Positions 1 to 9,196 of a stretch of 64,000 bases of DNA are shown piece by piece; position 1 is the stretch's first letter, and each line of letters begins with the position of its first letter. Both the position numbers and the translations under genes were made by a program. The stretch comes from Paraeggerthella hominis (GTDB lineage: Bacteria; Actinomycetota; Coriobacteriia; Coriobacteriales; Eggerthellaceae), in the NCBI RefSeq assembly GCF_021044775.1, contig NZ_JAJNOQ010000004.1:1-64000 (forward strand), given 5' to 3'. The notes under the pieces are model-generated. The model ran no database searches. It had not been told where the DNA came from and saw only the letters and a list, made by a program, of their open reading frames with translations.

Positions 1-69
<69 letters not shown>

Positions 70-361
70 AAAGAGTGCGGCATCGCTGCCGCGTTCGATC
101 TTGGTTTCCCGCCGCCCGCCTCCCCGAGGGGTCCGCGGCCGGCCGGGGTCCGTCTCATGCGGATCCGTTCACTTGGCTTTTTTCTCGCTTGTTCTGCTTC
201 TCAGTATCCGGTTTTCAAGGTTCTCGCGGACCCGCTTGCAGGCCCTCCGCTCGGTATGCAACCGTTTGCGGGAGGGTTCGTTTTCCCAATCGCTTTTCGG
301 CGATTCGCGCTTCCCTCAAACGCGGGAGTTGTATATTACCGGTAAGTTCTAAGTAACGCAA
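70..361 (-). promoter_or_regulatory. rRNA operon promoter and 16S leader
   Basis: Upstream of the 16S gene on the minus strand there is no convincing ORF. A candidate sigma-70 promoter has a -35 box TTGCGT (356-361), a 17-bp spacer and a -10 box TAATAT (333-338). The leader of about 255 nt contains CTTGAAAACCGGATAC (near 203-220), which resembles the transcribed spacer/processing sequences common in Gram-positive rRNA operons. Hexamer matches to consensus are only moderate; position and AT-rich upstream DNA are the main support. Positions 362-488 hold only AT-richer DNA behind the anti-sigma gene. Confidence 0.55.
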
Positions 362-488
362 TGGTAAATTTCGAATTTGCTGCATATTTCGGGTGATAAT
401 TTGCAAAACCCCAGGTCACAGATTGTTGAGTTGTGAACTTTGCACACAACTGGTTTGCAACCCGAATCTAGCCCATGTAAAAGCACTC

Positions 489-1367
489 TTATAGAGAAGC
501 ACCCGGGTTCCCTCCTTGTCCTCGACCCATTCCGTTCCCGGATCCGGAAGAAGCCCCCTGCCCGAACCGTCCCCCGCCGGCTGGCCCATGACCCTCCCCT
601 TTGCCGCCGGAAGTCGTCTCGCCATCGGGGTGAGCGCACGCCTCGATGCGATCGCGGAGCTCGCGCATGCTCATCTTCGAGCATGCTTCAAGCGTAACAT
701 TGGGATCGTACTCCATCAGCTCGAGAGCCGCACGGTAGCGACCGACCCCCATGCCCGCGTCGGCCGCAGCCGCTCGGTCTCCTTCACTTACGACGGCGCA
801 GGCGCCCGCGCACGGCAGCGCCGCTAACTGCGCATCGCTCTCGGCCCGAAGGCTCTCAGCTTGCCGGTTGTCGCCCGACGTGACGCTCACTTCGACAAAA
901 GACGTCTCCTGTATATAGGGAGCAAAGCCCTCGCTTTCCGTCAGCGCCTCCAATGCCGAAGCGTACGGACGATTTTCGAGCGAAACCGAATCCAGGACGG
1001 CACGGCCATCCTCGTTGAGCGCCCTTGCCTCCACGACCAATCCGAATCGGTTGACGGAAAGCTCGAGAGACGGGTTAACGTCTATTCCCACGTACGCCGT
1101 AGGCTCCGCGTACAGGCGGTATCCGCTCAGGCACGCAACCGCCAACACGAGGCACGCCGCAAGAGCCGCCACCCTGCGGACGCCATGCGCCCGGAAGTGG
1201 GAGCGCGGCGAGGGTTCTTTTTCAGAAGACGACCCCACCGGCGCGGGAACGGGAGCCTCGGCGGCGCAACGAGCCGCCTCTATGCAGGCAAGGGTTTGAT
1301 TCTTCACGGATTCGGGAACCTTGACCTCGTCGAAGGCCTCTCGGACGCGCTGATCGAGATAGCTCAT
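489..1367 (-). CDS. RsgI-like transmembrane anti-sigma factor
   Basis: Predicted membrane anti-sigma factor that would hold the adjacent ECF sigma factor inactive. About 292 residues: a cytoplasmic N-terminal part (residues 1-70, sigma-binding by inference), one transmembrane segment (about 72-90, VAALAACLVLAVACLSGY), then an extracellular domain opening with YVGIDVNPSLELSVNRF, the hallmark of the RsgI anti-sigma family periplasmic domain. The C-terminal 40 residues are Gly-rich low complexity. The ATG at 1367 is chosen over an upstream one because AGGAGG lies 7 nt before it. Its start overlaps the sigma stop codon (ATGA), so the two are translationally coupled. The extracellular ligand is unknown. 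Confidence 0.85.
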   Translation of the reverse strand: MSYLDQRVREAFDEVKVPESVKNQTLACIEAARCAAEAPVPAPVGSSSEKEPSPRSHFRAHGVRRVAALAACLVLAVACLSGYRLYAEPTAYVGIDVNPSLELSVNRFGLVVEARALNEDGRAVLDSVSLENRPYASALEALTESEGFAPYIQETSFVEVSVTSGDNRQAESLRAESDAQLAALPCAGACAVVSEGDRAAAADAGMGVGRYRAALELMEYDPNVTLEACSKMSMRELRDRIEACAHPDGETTSGGKGEGHGPAGGGRFGQGASSGSGNGMGRGQGGNPGASL

Positions 1368-1855
1368 GACAAGACCTCCTTCAACTGCTGCTTGCCGCGC
1401 GCGATCCACGAGTAAACGGTGTTGACGGGCGCATCGACCATGCGGGCGATTTCGGGCGCGGTGTATCCTTCATAGAGCGAGAGGTACAAAGGCGTGCGCG
1501 GCGGATCGTCGAGCGACCTCATGGCGTCGGCCACCTCGCTCTCGAAAGAAGCCGGCTGAACCGCAGGATCCGTCGACACGGGATGCGGGGACGCCGCATC
1601 GGCATCGAACGAAACGTTGCGGCGGGCGGCGGCTTTCAGCATGTCTTTGCATACATTAGCTGACACGCGAATGAGCCAGGCTTTGCGATGCTCTTCGTTC
1701 TCGAACGCTGCACTGTCGGCGAGGGCGTACTTCATGAACGTATCTTGAAATGCGTCCTGAGCGTCGGCATGCGCGCGGAAATAGAGGCCGCACACGCGCC
1801 ATACGGCATCGCCGTGAGCCTCTATAGCCCGCTCGATGTCTGTACCCGGTCTCAT
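1364..1855 (-). CDS. ECF-family RNA polymerase sigma factor
   Basis: 163-residue extracytoplasmic-function sigma factor. The sigma-2 region covers residues about 10-75 (VWRVCGLYFRAHADAQDAFQ, then the WLIRVSANVCKD segment typical of region 2.4) and the sigma-4 helix-turn-helix is near the C terminus (LSLYEGYTAPEIARMVDAP followed by VYSWIARGKQQLKE). The ATG at 1855 fits the usual ECF length; its ribosome-binding site is weak, which suits coupling to the gene 19 nt upstream. The stop overlaps the start of the RsgI-like anti-sigma gene. ECF factors with RsgI-type partners usually control envelope or extracellular-polymer responses; the regulon here is not visible. Confidence 0.9.
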   Translation of the reverse strand: MRPGTDIERAIEAHGDAVWRVCGLYFRAHADAQDAFQDTFMKYALADSAAFENEEHRKAWLIRVSANVCKDMLKAAARRNVSFDADAASPHPVSTDPAVQPASFESEVADAMRSLDDPPRTPLYLSLYEGYTAPEIARMVDAPVNTVYSWIARGKQQLKEVLS

Positions 1856-1874
1856 GGTGCGAACAAGTCGGCCT

Positions 1875-2324
1875 TTAGCCGCGCTGGCAACCGGCCCCGT
1901 AGCCGCAACCGGCTCCGCGACCCAGACCGAAGCCCTTGCCCTGGCCCTGTCCTTGGCCCTGACCCTGGCCGTACCCCGCGGAACCGCGGTTGTCGCAGAC
2001 ACCGTCGCCATCGGCGTCGACATAGCCGGAACCCGCGGCGCGACCGTCCACACGGTTGTCGCAGACGCCGTCGCCGTTGGCGTCGACGTAGCCCGAGCCC
2101 ATGCCGCGACCGTCGACGCGGTTGTCGCAGACGCCGTCTTGATCGGCGTCGACGTAGCCCCCGCGCGCTGCGTTTGCCTCCTGATCGGCCAGTACGGGCT
2201 GCACGCGCGCGCTTTGCCCCAGCCCCATCCAAGCATGGGGCATCGCATTCGCGAACGCGACGGCGGGCACCGCAAGCGCCACCAGAGCGATGGCGGCGGC
2301 GATGGCGATGGTTTTCTTCTTCAT
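1875..2324 (-). CDS. Small secreted protein with Asp-rich Ca-loop repeats
   Basis: 149-residue exported protein. An N-terminal signal peptide (MKKKTIAIAAAIALVALAVP, cleavage likely after AFA near residue 25) is followed by three copies of GYVDADxDGVCDNR at residues 56-69, 78-91 and 100-113, spaced 22 residues. Each copy has the D-x-D-x-D-G-x-x-D pattern of calcium-binding thrombospondin-3/dockerin-type loops plus one Cys. The tail is a Gly-Gln low-complexity run ending in a Cys-containing Gly-rich stretch. The start is fixed by AGGAGG at 2333-2338. It lies 19 nt before the sigma gene, so it is probably the first gene of the sigma/anti-sigma operon. Calcium binding is inferred from the motif only. 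Confidence 0.8.
   Translation of the reverse strand: MKKKTIAIAAAIALVALAVPAVAFANAMPHAWMGLGQSARVQPVLADQEANAARGGYVDADQDGVCDNRVDGRGMGSGYVDANGDGVCDNRVDGRAAGSGYVDADGDGVCDNRGSAGYGQGQGQGQGQGKGFGLGRGAGCGYGAGCQRG
1986..2159 (-). repeat. Three in-frame 66-bp coding repeats
   Basis: The gene at 1875-2324 contains three tandem units with a 66-bp period, encoding GYVDADxDGVCDNR plus an eight-residue linker; the third unit keeps only the 14-residue core. The length is a multiple of three, so unit gain or loss would keep the reading frame. Confidence 0.8.
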
Positions 2325-2404
2325 GAATCGGTCCTCCTGGTTGTTCGTTCGTGCTTCCTTCATATACAACACGAACGAGCGGCGGCCATCCTTGCAAGAG
2401 TTTT

Positions 2405-2443
2405 GAAAAAAATGCAACAGAGGCGACCCGAAGGCCGCCTCTG
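2405..2443 (-). terminator. Rho-independent terminator after tyrS
   Basis: Right after the tyrS stop the minus strand forms a hairpin with arms GCAGAGGCG and CGCCTCTG around a CCTTCGGG loop, followed by ATTTTTTT. This is a textbook intrinsic terminator and separates tyrS from the repeat-protein/sigma operon. Confidence 0.85.
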
Positions 2444-2446
2444 CGA

Positions 2447-3658
2447 TTAGACCAGCTTCACGAACTTGCGCTTGCCTACTTGCAGCACCGCGCCTTCGAT
2501 TGCGGCCGGCTCCACGTTGTAGGACTTCGGAGGCAACGCTTCGCCGTTCACCTTGACGCCGCCGCCGTCGATCAGGCGCCGAGCCTCGCCGGCACTCCCC
2601 GCCAAACCGGCGTCAGCGATAAGCTTCGCCAGGTACACGAAGCCGTCCTCGTTCGGCGCCAAGTCGGCAGCGTACTCGGGGATGTCGTCGGGTACCGCAT
2701 GCTGCTTGAACACGAGGTCGAACTGCTCTTCAGCTGCCGTGGCAGCCGCTTGGTCGTAGTACGCTTCCACGATGTTGCGAGCAAGCGCGCGCTTCACCTT
2801 ATTAGGATGCAGCTCATCGGCAGCCAAGCCGCGCTCGATCGCGTCGATCTCGTCGACCGAGAAGGCGGAGGCCAGACGGTGGTACTTGATCATGAGCTCG
2901 TCGGGAATCGACATGACCTTGCCGAACATGTCGGCAGGCTCGTCGGTCAGGCCGATGTAGTTGCCGTAGCTCTTCGACATCTTCTGCACGCCGTCGGTGC
3001 CTTCGAGCAGCGGAAGCGTCAGGCACACCTGCGGCTCCATGCCCATCTTCTCCATGAGCTCGCGACCAGCCAACAGGTTGAACAGCTGGTCGGTGCCGCC
3101 CAGCTCGACGTCGGCCTTGATGACCACCGAGTCGTAAGCCTGCATGACGGGGTAGAGGAACTCGTGCAGGCTGATGGGCTGGTTGCCCGTGTAGCGGTTA
3201 TGGAAATCGTCGCGCTCGAGAATACGGGCCACCGTGAAGTTACTGGCCACCTTGAGCAAGCCCTCCATGTTGAGGGAGAGCAGCCATTCGGAGTTGTAGC
3301 GCAGCGTGGTCTTCTCGGGATCGAGGATTTTGAACGCCTGGTCAACGTACGTTTGAGCGTTCACCTTGATCTGATCGGACGTGAGCTGCGGACGCGTGGA
3401 GTTACGGCCCGACGGATCGCCGATAAGCGCCGTGCCATCGCCGATGATGAGCGTGACGCCGTGACCGAGGTCCTGGAACTGGTGCAGCTTGCGCAGCGGA
3501 ACCGCATGGCCCAGATGGATATCGGGAGCCGTAGGGTCGACGCCCAGCTTGATGTTGAGCGGCGTGCCGCGCTTGAGCTTTTCGAGCAGCGCGCTTTCCG
3601 GCACGATCTTCGCGGTGCCGGAAGCGATGATGTGCAGTTGTTCTTCAGCGGATAGCAT
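2447..3658 (-). CDS. tyrS: Tyrosyl-tRNA synthetase
   Basis: 403-residue class I aminoacyl-tRNA synthetase charging tRNA-Tyr. The Rossmann catalytic domain has the HIGH-type motif HLGH (residues 48-51) and the KMSKS loop (VQKMSKSYGNYIGL, about residue 230). The C-terminal 60-70 residues form an S4-like RNA-binding domain (ARRLIDGGGVKVNGE). The start at 3658 has AGAGG about 8 nt upstream and gives the normal family length. It follows the U32 peptidase gene by 75 nt and may be co-transcribed with it. No T-box leader is visible before it. Confidence 0.97.
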   Translation of the reverse strand: MLSAEEQLHIIASGTAKIVPESALLEKLKRGTPLNIKLGVDPTAPDIHLGHAVPLRKLHQFQDLGHGVTLIIGDGTALIGDPSGRNSTRPQLTSDQIKVNAQTYVDQAFKILDPEKTTLRYNSEWLLSLNMEGLLKVASNFTVARILERDDFHNRYTGNQPISLHEFLYPVMQAYDSVVIKADVELGGTDQLFNLLAGRELMEKMGMEPQVCLTLPLLEGTDGVQKMSKSYGNYIGLTDEPADMFGKVMSIPDELMIKYHRLASAFSVDEIDAIERGLAADELHPNKVKRALARNIVEAYYDQAAATAAEEQFDLVFKQHAVPDDIPEYAADLAPNEDGFVYLAKLIADAGLAGSAGEARRLIDGGGVKVNGEALPPKSYNVEPAAIEGAVLQVGKRKFVKLV

Positions 3659-3733
3659 CGTTTCCTCTTTCTTTGCCTCTACGTAAGTTGCGATTCTAGC
3701 ACACATTGGGAAAGCCCGATCGAGCCCGAAGCG

Positions 3734-6208
3734 CTACGAAACCCCCCGGAACAGATGACCGCTTGTCGTTCCCGGCGTTTTCGCGATTGCGCTGCCGCTT
3801 GAGTTGGCGACGTTGCGCGCACGGACGACGCGAGCCACCGCCTGGGTTGTCTGCTCCACGTTCATGAGCGTGGTGTCGACCATGAGCGCGGTCAGACCGG
3901 CGCTTATCAAGTCGGGCAGCGCGTGGACCACGTCAAGCTGCACTGCGTTGTACAGGTGAGTGCGCCCGAGGGCATCGGTGACCACGGGGAACTCGAAATC
4001 TTTCCGATCGCGCAGGTAATGGGGGCTTTTGCGACGAGGGCACGCATCGCAATCCTGGTCGCACGGACCTTGGCTCATAAGCAGGCAATGCTCGGTCACC
4101 ATGAGCTCTTGGGAGCCTATCACTGTAAGACCCAGCTCAACAGGGGAATCCTCCGCCAGGTCGGCGATCTGGCCCAAGGTCAGCTCGGGAGACAGCCACA
4201 CGCGCTGAGCTCCTAGATTGGCGGCCGTGGCAAGCGAAAGCTCGTTCGTCACGGGAATGTGCGGGCCGACTTCCACCTGAGCTCCAAGTTCGACCGCGCG
4301 CACAAGCGCTCCCAGGTTTTCAACAAGAACGGGCTTGCCGGGCTTGACGTAGCGCCAAGCGTCGAAGTCGAGCGCCATCTCGCGCGTACCGGGCACAAGG
4401 TCATGCTCGATGGTGGGAAGGGCCACGACGGCCTGCTTCGGATAGCCGGCTTGCTCGGCCGTTTGCGATCGCTGGCCGGCAACGACGGCTTCGCCGCGCT
4501 TGTAATGCAAAGCGGGCACGTAGATGATATCCGCCCCTGCACGCTTCGCGGCACGAGCGCATGCGGGGTTCGTAGCCCATGCCGCAATGCGAAGCCCCTT
4601 CGGCCTGGCCGGCTGCGGGGTTTCGCGCACCGCCACGCGCGGAAGCGCGCGGTTGCAATCGCCTTCGAGCAGCAGGTCGACCAGTTCGTCCAAAGCTGCG
4701 GCGCGCACGCGATGCAGCTGGGAGAAGCCCACTCCCACGCCGTCGTCCAAATCGATATCCAGTCGTTCGATCGTAAACGGCGTTTGGCCGAGTCGGTCGA
4801 TGTGAGCCCGCACGTCGTCTGCGGAAACGGGCTTCGTGCGCGCAGCCTCCACCACTTCGCCTTCCGCAACGGCAAGAGCTTCCGACGCAGCGGACGTGCG
4901 CGCGGCAGCCTGAGGCGCAAGCGAGAACTCGACGCGCAGCGGCTCGCCTATCTTCAGCACGGCGCGCCCGACGATCGGCACGCGCGGCTCGAACGCATCA
5001 TCTTCGAAAGCTGCGGCGGCGCTGCGCACGCGAAACACGCGATCGCCCTTGCCCACCGGACGCTCCGGCGACACGCGCACGTTTCCTTCGCGATCAAGCT
5101 CGACGGAATCGAGCGTGTACGCGAAATGGCCTTTGTTCGTCCAAAACTCCAGGACGTCGCCGCGGACGAGCTCGCGCTCGGCGGCAACGGTTGCCACGCC
5201 GCCCTTGGCGGAAGCAACGCGCCCGACGAATACGCCTCGATTGTTGGGGCGCCCGTAGCTCATGATGTCATTGCCGCGCTCGCCCTCAAGGTACGCGGTG
5301 GTGAAACCGCGCGAGAACGCTTCGGCAAGCGCACGCTGCTCGTCGTCGTTCGCACGAGGGGCCTCCCCCACGCAACCCTGCGCACGCCAGGCGAGCACCC
5401 GATCGAGCACGGCCCGATACACGCTGGTGACCGCGAACACGTACTCGGGCGATTTCATGCGGCCCTCGATCTTGAACGAAGCGACGCCCGCCTGCACCAG
5501 TTCAGGCAACAAATCCACAGCGCACAGGTCCTGCGGGGAAAGCAGGTGGTCGCCCGGCGAGGGCAGGCTTTTGCGCAGCGCTTTGTTACGCAGCTCGTAC
5601 GGCAAGCGGCACGCCTGCGCGCACATGCCTCGGTTTGCCGAGCGGCCTCCGATGAGCGACGACATGAAGCACTGGCCCGAATAGCACACGCACAGCGCAC
5701 CATGTGCGAACGTTTCTACGTCCATGTCGAAGCCATGCGCAACCTCGGCCAAATGCGCGATCTCGGCAAGGGACAGCTCGCGAGCAAGCGTCACGCGACG
5801 CGCGCCCAAACGAGCCGCCGCCTCTATGCCCGCAGCGTTATGCGTGTTCATCTGCGTGGAAATATGCAGGCGCGCCTCCGGCAATGCGCGGGACACCTCA
5901 GCCGCCACGCCGATATCCTGCACGATGAACGCGTCGGCCCCGGCGCGGTATGCCTGTCGAATCGTTTCGAGCGCGCGCGTTAATTCGGAGGGCAACACGG
6001 CCGTGTTGAACGTCACGTACACGCTGACGCCGCGCAGGTGAGCGTAATCGCACGCCTCGGCGAACGTCTCCATCGTGAAGTTGTCGGCGCCGCGCCGAGC
6101 ATTGAAAGAGTCGAGTCCGAGGTACACCGCATCGGCGCCGCCGCGAACGGCAGCATGAAGCGCGGCAGCGTTTCCGGCCGGAGCGAGCAGTTCGACATCG
6201 TGAAGCAT
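3734..6208 (-). CDS. U32 family peptidase with DUF3656-type extension
   Basis: 824-residue U32 protein. The N-terminal U32 barrel starts ELLAPAGN and contains the family signature ETFAHGALCVCYSGQC (about residues 164-180) with nearby Cys residues (CFMSS, MCAQACR) that in characterised relatives ligate an iron-sulfur cluster. The long C-terminal half, with a further Cys-rich stretch (CLLMSQGPCDQDCDACPRRK), matches the long U32 class (YhbU/RlhA/TrhP-like). Characterised relatives act in RNA hydroxylation rather than proteolysis, so the peptidase label is historical. ATG at 6208 is preceded by TAAGGA. The exact substrate cannot be inferred. Confidence 0.9.
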   Translation of the reverse strand: MLHDVELLAPAGNAAALHAAVRGGADAVYLGLDSFNARRGADNFTMETFAEACDYAHLRGVSVYVTFNTAVLPSELTRALETIRQAYRAGADAFIVQDIGVAAEVSRALPEARLHISTQMNTHNAAGIEAAARLGARRVTLARELSLAEIAHLAEVAHGFDMDVETFAHGALCVCYSGQCFMSSLIGGRSANRGMCAQACRLPYELRNKALRKSLPSPGDHLLSPQDLCAVDLLPELVQAGVASFKIEGRMKSPEYVFAVTSVYRAVLDRVLAWRAQGCVGEAPRANDDEQRALAEAFSRGFTTAYLEGERGNDIMSYGRPNNRGVFVGRVASAKGGVATVAAERELVRGDVLEFWTNKGHFAYTLDSVELDREGNVRVSPERPVGKGDRVFRVRSAAAAFEDDAFEPRVPIVGRAVLKIGEPLRVEFSLAPQAAARTSAASEALAVAEGEVVEAARTKPVSADDVRAHIDRLGQTPFTIERLDIDLDDGVGVGFSQLHRVRAAALDELVDLLLEGDCNRALPRVAVRETPQPARPKGLRIAAWATNPACARAAKRAGADIIYVPALHYKRGEAVVAGQRSQTAEQAGYPKQAVVALPTIEHDLVPGTREMALDFDAWRYVKPGKPVLVENLGALVRAVELGAQVEVGPHIPVTNELSLATAANLGAQRVWLSPELTLGQIADLAEDSPVELGLTVIGSQELMVTEHCLLMSQGPCDQDCDACPRRKSPHYLRDRKDFEFPVVTDALGRTHLYNAVQLDVVHALPDLISAGLTALMVDTTLMNVEQTTQAVARVVRARNVANSSGSAIAKTPGTTSGHLFRGVS

Positions 6209-6340
6209 GGCAATCCTTACCTATATATAATGAAATTCAACGGGAGGGCGCTGCGTCAAACCAGACGCGCTGCATCGCGATCCCCCGCCCCTCTGTCACT
6301 CAGCGATTCAGCTATAGCGCTATGGTAGTATAGTCGAACG

Positions 6341-8512
6341 ATGAAAATACGCCGAAAACAGCGTGAAAAGCGCACCCATGCGGTGCAATGGCTGCTTCTT
6401 CTGACCACAGCGGCCCTGTGCTTCGTCGCCTTCTGGGGCGTACGAGGAATGCTCAACGTCATGAACCAGTGGACGGAAGATCTCCCATCCATCGAAGACA
6501 CCGACTTCACCAGCCACGCGCAGGAATCCGTCATGTTCGCCGACGACGGTCAGACGGTCCTCGCCGAATTCCAGCTGGAAAAGCGCGACCCTATCGAACT
6601 GAGCCAAATAAGCCCATACGTCTTAAAAGGCACCGTAGACACGGAAGACGTGCGATTCTACGAACACGACGGCGTTGATTTTCCGGGCATCGCGCGCGCC
6701 CTCGTCAACAACCTGCGCGGCGGAAAGCTGGAGGGGGCGTCCACCATCACCCAGCAGCTTGTTCGGAACACCGTGCTGACGCAAGAAGCTCATGAGATTT
6801 CTTTCGAACGCAAGATTCGGGAAGCCGAACTGGCCGTCAATCTGGAGAAACGATTCTCCAAGGACGAAATCCTGCTCATGTACCTTAACACCATCAACTA
6901 CGGAGACGGATGCTACGGCATCGAAGCGGCAGCGCGGAACTACTTTCAAACGTCGGCCGCCGACCTCACGCTCACCCAAGCTGCCACGCTCATCGGCATA
7001 CCCCAATCCCCCACGTACCTCAATCCCAAGGAGCACCCCGAGGCATGCCTGGAGCGGCGAAACGTCGTGCTCGACCGCATGCTTTCTGCAGGAGACATCA
7101 CGCGGGACGAGTACGAGGCGGCAACAAGCGCAGAGCTGGGACTCAGCCTTGCTCCGGACGCTCCCGCCGACGGCATCTACGCCTACCATTACTTCACCAG
7201 CTATGTGCGAGACCTTCTGCTATCCGAGAACAATCCGTACGGGTGCTCGTACGCGGACCTGTTCAAGGGCGGTTTGACCGTCTACACCTCCATCAACCCG
7301 AGCTTGCAAGACAAAGCAGAAGCCGCCTGCAGTGCGCAGCGCGAGCGGATGGATGCCGACCTAGAGGCATCGCTTGTTGCTATCGAAGCGCAAACAGGCC
7401 AGGTAAAGGCTATGGTGGGCGGCAGCGATTACGATACGAGCAAGGTGAACCTTGCAACCGGAACGGGCGGATCGGGACGCCAGGCGGGATCGACGTTCAA
7501 GGCGTTCACGCTAGCCGCCGCCATCGAGCAGGGCGTATCCCCGCAAACGCTCGTGGACTGCACGTCCCCCATGACGCATGTCATTGACGGGCAGAGCCAC
7601 GAGTTCGAGAACTTCGACGGCTACAACTACGGGATTCGCAGCATCCAGAGCGCCACCGCCATCTCCTCGAACACCGGCTACCTGCGCCTTTCGGAAGCCA
7701 TCGGGCAATCGTCCACCACCGAGATGGCTGCCCGCTTGGGGGTCGCATCGCCGATGACCACCGTGTATTCCACAACGCTGGGCGCCGCCGACGTTACGCC
7801 CCTTGACATGGCAACCGCCTACGCAACGCTGGCGTCGGGCGGGATCAAGCGCGCCCCTGTGGTGGTGACGAAAATCCTCGACCGCAACGGTCAGGTGATA
7901 TACGAAGCTCCCGACACGAGCGAACGCGTGCTGGACGAACGCGTGACGGCAGCAACCACGAAAGTGCTGCGCACCGTATTCGAGACCGGCGAGGGCACCG
8001 CGAACAATGCGCGGCTCTACAGCGGCCAACCCGTTGCCGGAAAGACCGGCACTTCGAGCGACTTCGCCGACCATTGGCTGGTCGGCTACACGCCCGCCCT
8101 CTCGGTATCCACCTGGATCGGCAATCCGGCAGGCGCCATCGCAACCGATCGGGGCATCACCTGCAACGCGCTTTGGAAAGACTTCATGGACCGCGCGACC
8201 GAGGGGCAGGCTATCGAGCACTTCGTCTCGATGCAAGATCCTGCGTACAACAACCCGTACAACACCGCCCAGAAGAACAAGCTTGAGTCGCAGTTGAACA
8301 AGGACGAGGACGACAAGGACGATCGGCGCGATCTGCGCTCGGCCCCCAGCACCGTAGGACGCACGCTTTCGGAAGCCGCATCCATCCTCGAGGGCTACCC
8401 TGCAGGCTATCTCGAAGAGTATTCCGACACCGTGCCCGCAGGCATCGTCATAAGCCAAAGCGTACGAGACGGGCAAGTAGTCATCATCGTGTCGCTTGGA
8501 CCTAAACCTTAG
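6341..8512 (+). CDS. Class A penicillin-binding protein with PASTA tail
   Basis: 723-residue bifunctional peptidoglycan synthase (glycosyltransferase plus transpeptidase). Order: short basic cytoplasmic tail, one TM segment (about residues 17-38), GT51 domain (TEDVRFYEHDGVD; EGASTITQQLVRN), transpeptidase with SxxK at Ser384 (GSTFK), an SSN motif (SSNTG) and KTG at 568-570, then a charged linker and one C-terminal PASTA-like domain (PSTVGRTLSEAASILEGYP). No Shine-Dalgarno sequence precedes the ATG. A possible -10 TAGTAT at 6326-6331 would put the transcript start within a few bases of the ATG, so the mRNA may be leaderless. A close paralogue lies at 9193-11433. Confidence 0.95.
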   Translation: MKIRRKQREKRTHAVQWLLLLTTAALCFVAFWGVRGMLNVMNQWTEDLPSIEDTDFTSHAQESVMFADDGQTVLAEFQLEKRDPIELSQISPYVLKGTVDTEDVRFYEHDGVDFPGIARALVNNLRGGKLEGASTITQQLVRNTVLTQEAHEISFERKIREAELAVNLEKRFSKDEILLMYLNTINYGDGCYGIEAAARNYFQTSAADLTLTQAATLIGIPQSPTYLNPKEHPEACLERRNVVLDRMLSAGDITRDEYEAATSAELGLSLAPDAPADGIYAYHYFTSYVRDLLLSENNPYGCSYADLFKGGLTVYTSINPSLQDKAEAACSAQRERMDADLEASLVAIEAQTGQVKAMVGGSDYDTSKVNLATGTGGSGRQAGSTFKAFTLAAAIEQGVSPQTLVDCTSPMTHVIDGQSHEFENFDGYNYGIRSIQSATAISSNTGYLRLSEAIGQSSTTEMAARLGVASPMTTVYSTTLGAADVTPLDMATAYATLASGGIKRAPVVVTKILDRNGQVIYEAPDTSERVLDERVTAATTKVLRTVFETGEGTANNARLYSGQPVAGKTGTSSDFADHWLVGYTPALSVSTWIGNPAGAIATDRGITCNALWKDFMDRATEGQAIEHFVSMQDPAYNNPYNTAQKNKLESQLNKDEDDKDDRRDLRSAPSTVGRTLSEAASILEGYPAGYLEEYSDTVPAGIVISQSVRDGQVVIIVSLGPKP

Positions 8513-8540
8513 AACGGCGAAGCGCCGCAAGGACAATACA

Positions 8541-8601
8541 AGACGGGGTCAACGGCTTGCGTTCCGACCTGCGGTCGAAAACGGGCCGTTGACCCCGTCT
8601 C
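8541..8601. terminator. Long inverted repeat between convergent genes
   Basis: Perfect 16-bp arms AGACGGGGTCAACGGC (8541-8556) and GCCGTTGACCCCGTCT (8585-8600) flank a 28-nt loop, midway between the convergent PBP and lipoprotein genes. It probably ends transcription from both sides, although neither strand has a clean T-run. Confidence 0.6.
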
Positions 8602-8619
8602 TTGCTTGGTTCCTTTTGC

Positions 8620-9123
8620 TTAGTTCTTTTCCGATGCCTTGTTGTCGCCCGACTGCAGCTTGCCGATGCCGTCATCGTACTGCTGCTTGATCTGCGCGAC
8701 GCGGTCCGCGTACGTAGACCAATCGAAAGGCTGGGCTTCCGTTGCGCTGTCGATTTCGGTGTACAGGTCGATGTACGAGTTCAGCGCATCCTTCAAGCCG
8801 TTCGCTCCGTCGACGTATTCCTGCTGGATGTCCTTCAGGTCGTCGGGAACTTCAAGCTTGCCCAGCGAATCGATCGCCTTGAACGCATTGTCGGCCTGAG
8901 CGCGCATGCCCACTACGTCGCCGCGCGACACCGCGTCGGTGAAGCTGTCCAGCCTGCTTTTCAGATCCTCCATAACCTGGTTCACCTGGGTCATGTACTG
9001 ACGGTTCTGGGACTGCTGCTGAGCGGCCGCAGAATCCTGCTGCGCGCAACCGCCCAAAGCGAACACCATGAGCACGCCCGCGAACAAAGCAACGAGCACT
9101 CGGGCGGATCTCGATCGTTTCAT
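8620..9123 (-). CDS. Putative lipoprotein, helical
   Basis: 167-residue exported lipoprotein of unknown function. A basic N terminus and hydrophobic segment end in the lipobox LGGC (Cys at about residue 26). The mature part is Gln/Ala-rich and then mostly amphipathic helix (VNQVMEDLKSRLDSFTDAV, GNGL-type turns, a conserved-looking Trp in FDWSTYADRV). No catalytic motif is visible. It sits between two class A PBPs, one convergent and one co-directional, which hints at an envelope role, but that is only context. Confidence 0.75.
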   Translation of the reverse strand: MKRSRSARVLVALFAGVLMVFALGGCAQQDSAAAQQQSQNRQYMTQVNQVMEDLKSRLDSFTDAVSRGDVVGMRAQADNAFKAIDSLGKLEVPDDLKDIQQEYVDGANGLKDALNSYIDLYTEIDSATEAQPFDWSTYADRVAQIKQQYDDGIGKLQSGDNKASEKN

Positions 9124-9164
9124 TATCTACCTGCTTTCCTGCATTGAATCGTCGTTATCGTATC

Positions 9165-9196
9165 GTAGCGGTTTTCGTCGGTCTTGAAACCGCTAC
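9165..9196 (-). terminator. Hairpin at the end of the second PBP gene
   Basis: Minus-strand arms GTAGCGGTTT and AAACCGCTAC (perfect 10 bp) start inside the stop codon of the PBP gene at 9193. No strong T-tract follows. It also lies in the leader of the lipoprotein gene, 42 nt before its start. Confidence 0.5.

Noticed and set aside
70..488. tRNA or small ORFs upstream of the 16S gene
   Set aside because: No cloverleaf was found and the short open frames lack ribosome-binding sites.
1688..2450. Plus-strand Arg/Val-rich open frames opposite the sigma and repeat-protein genes
   Set aside because: Low-complexity antisense of the GC-rich repeats; the minus-strand genes have clear ribosome-binding sites and families.
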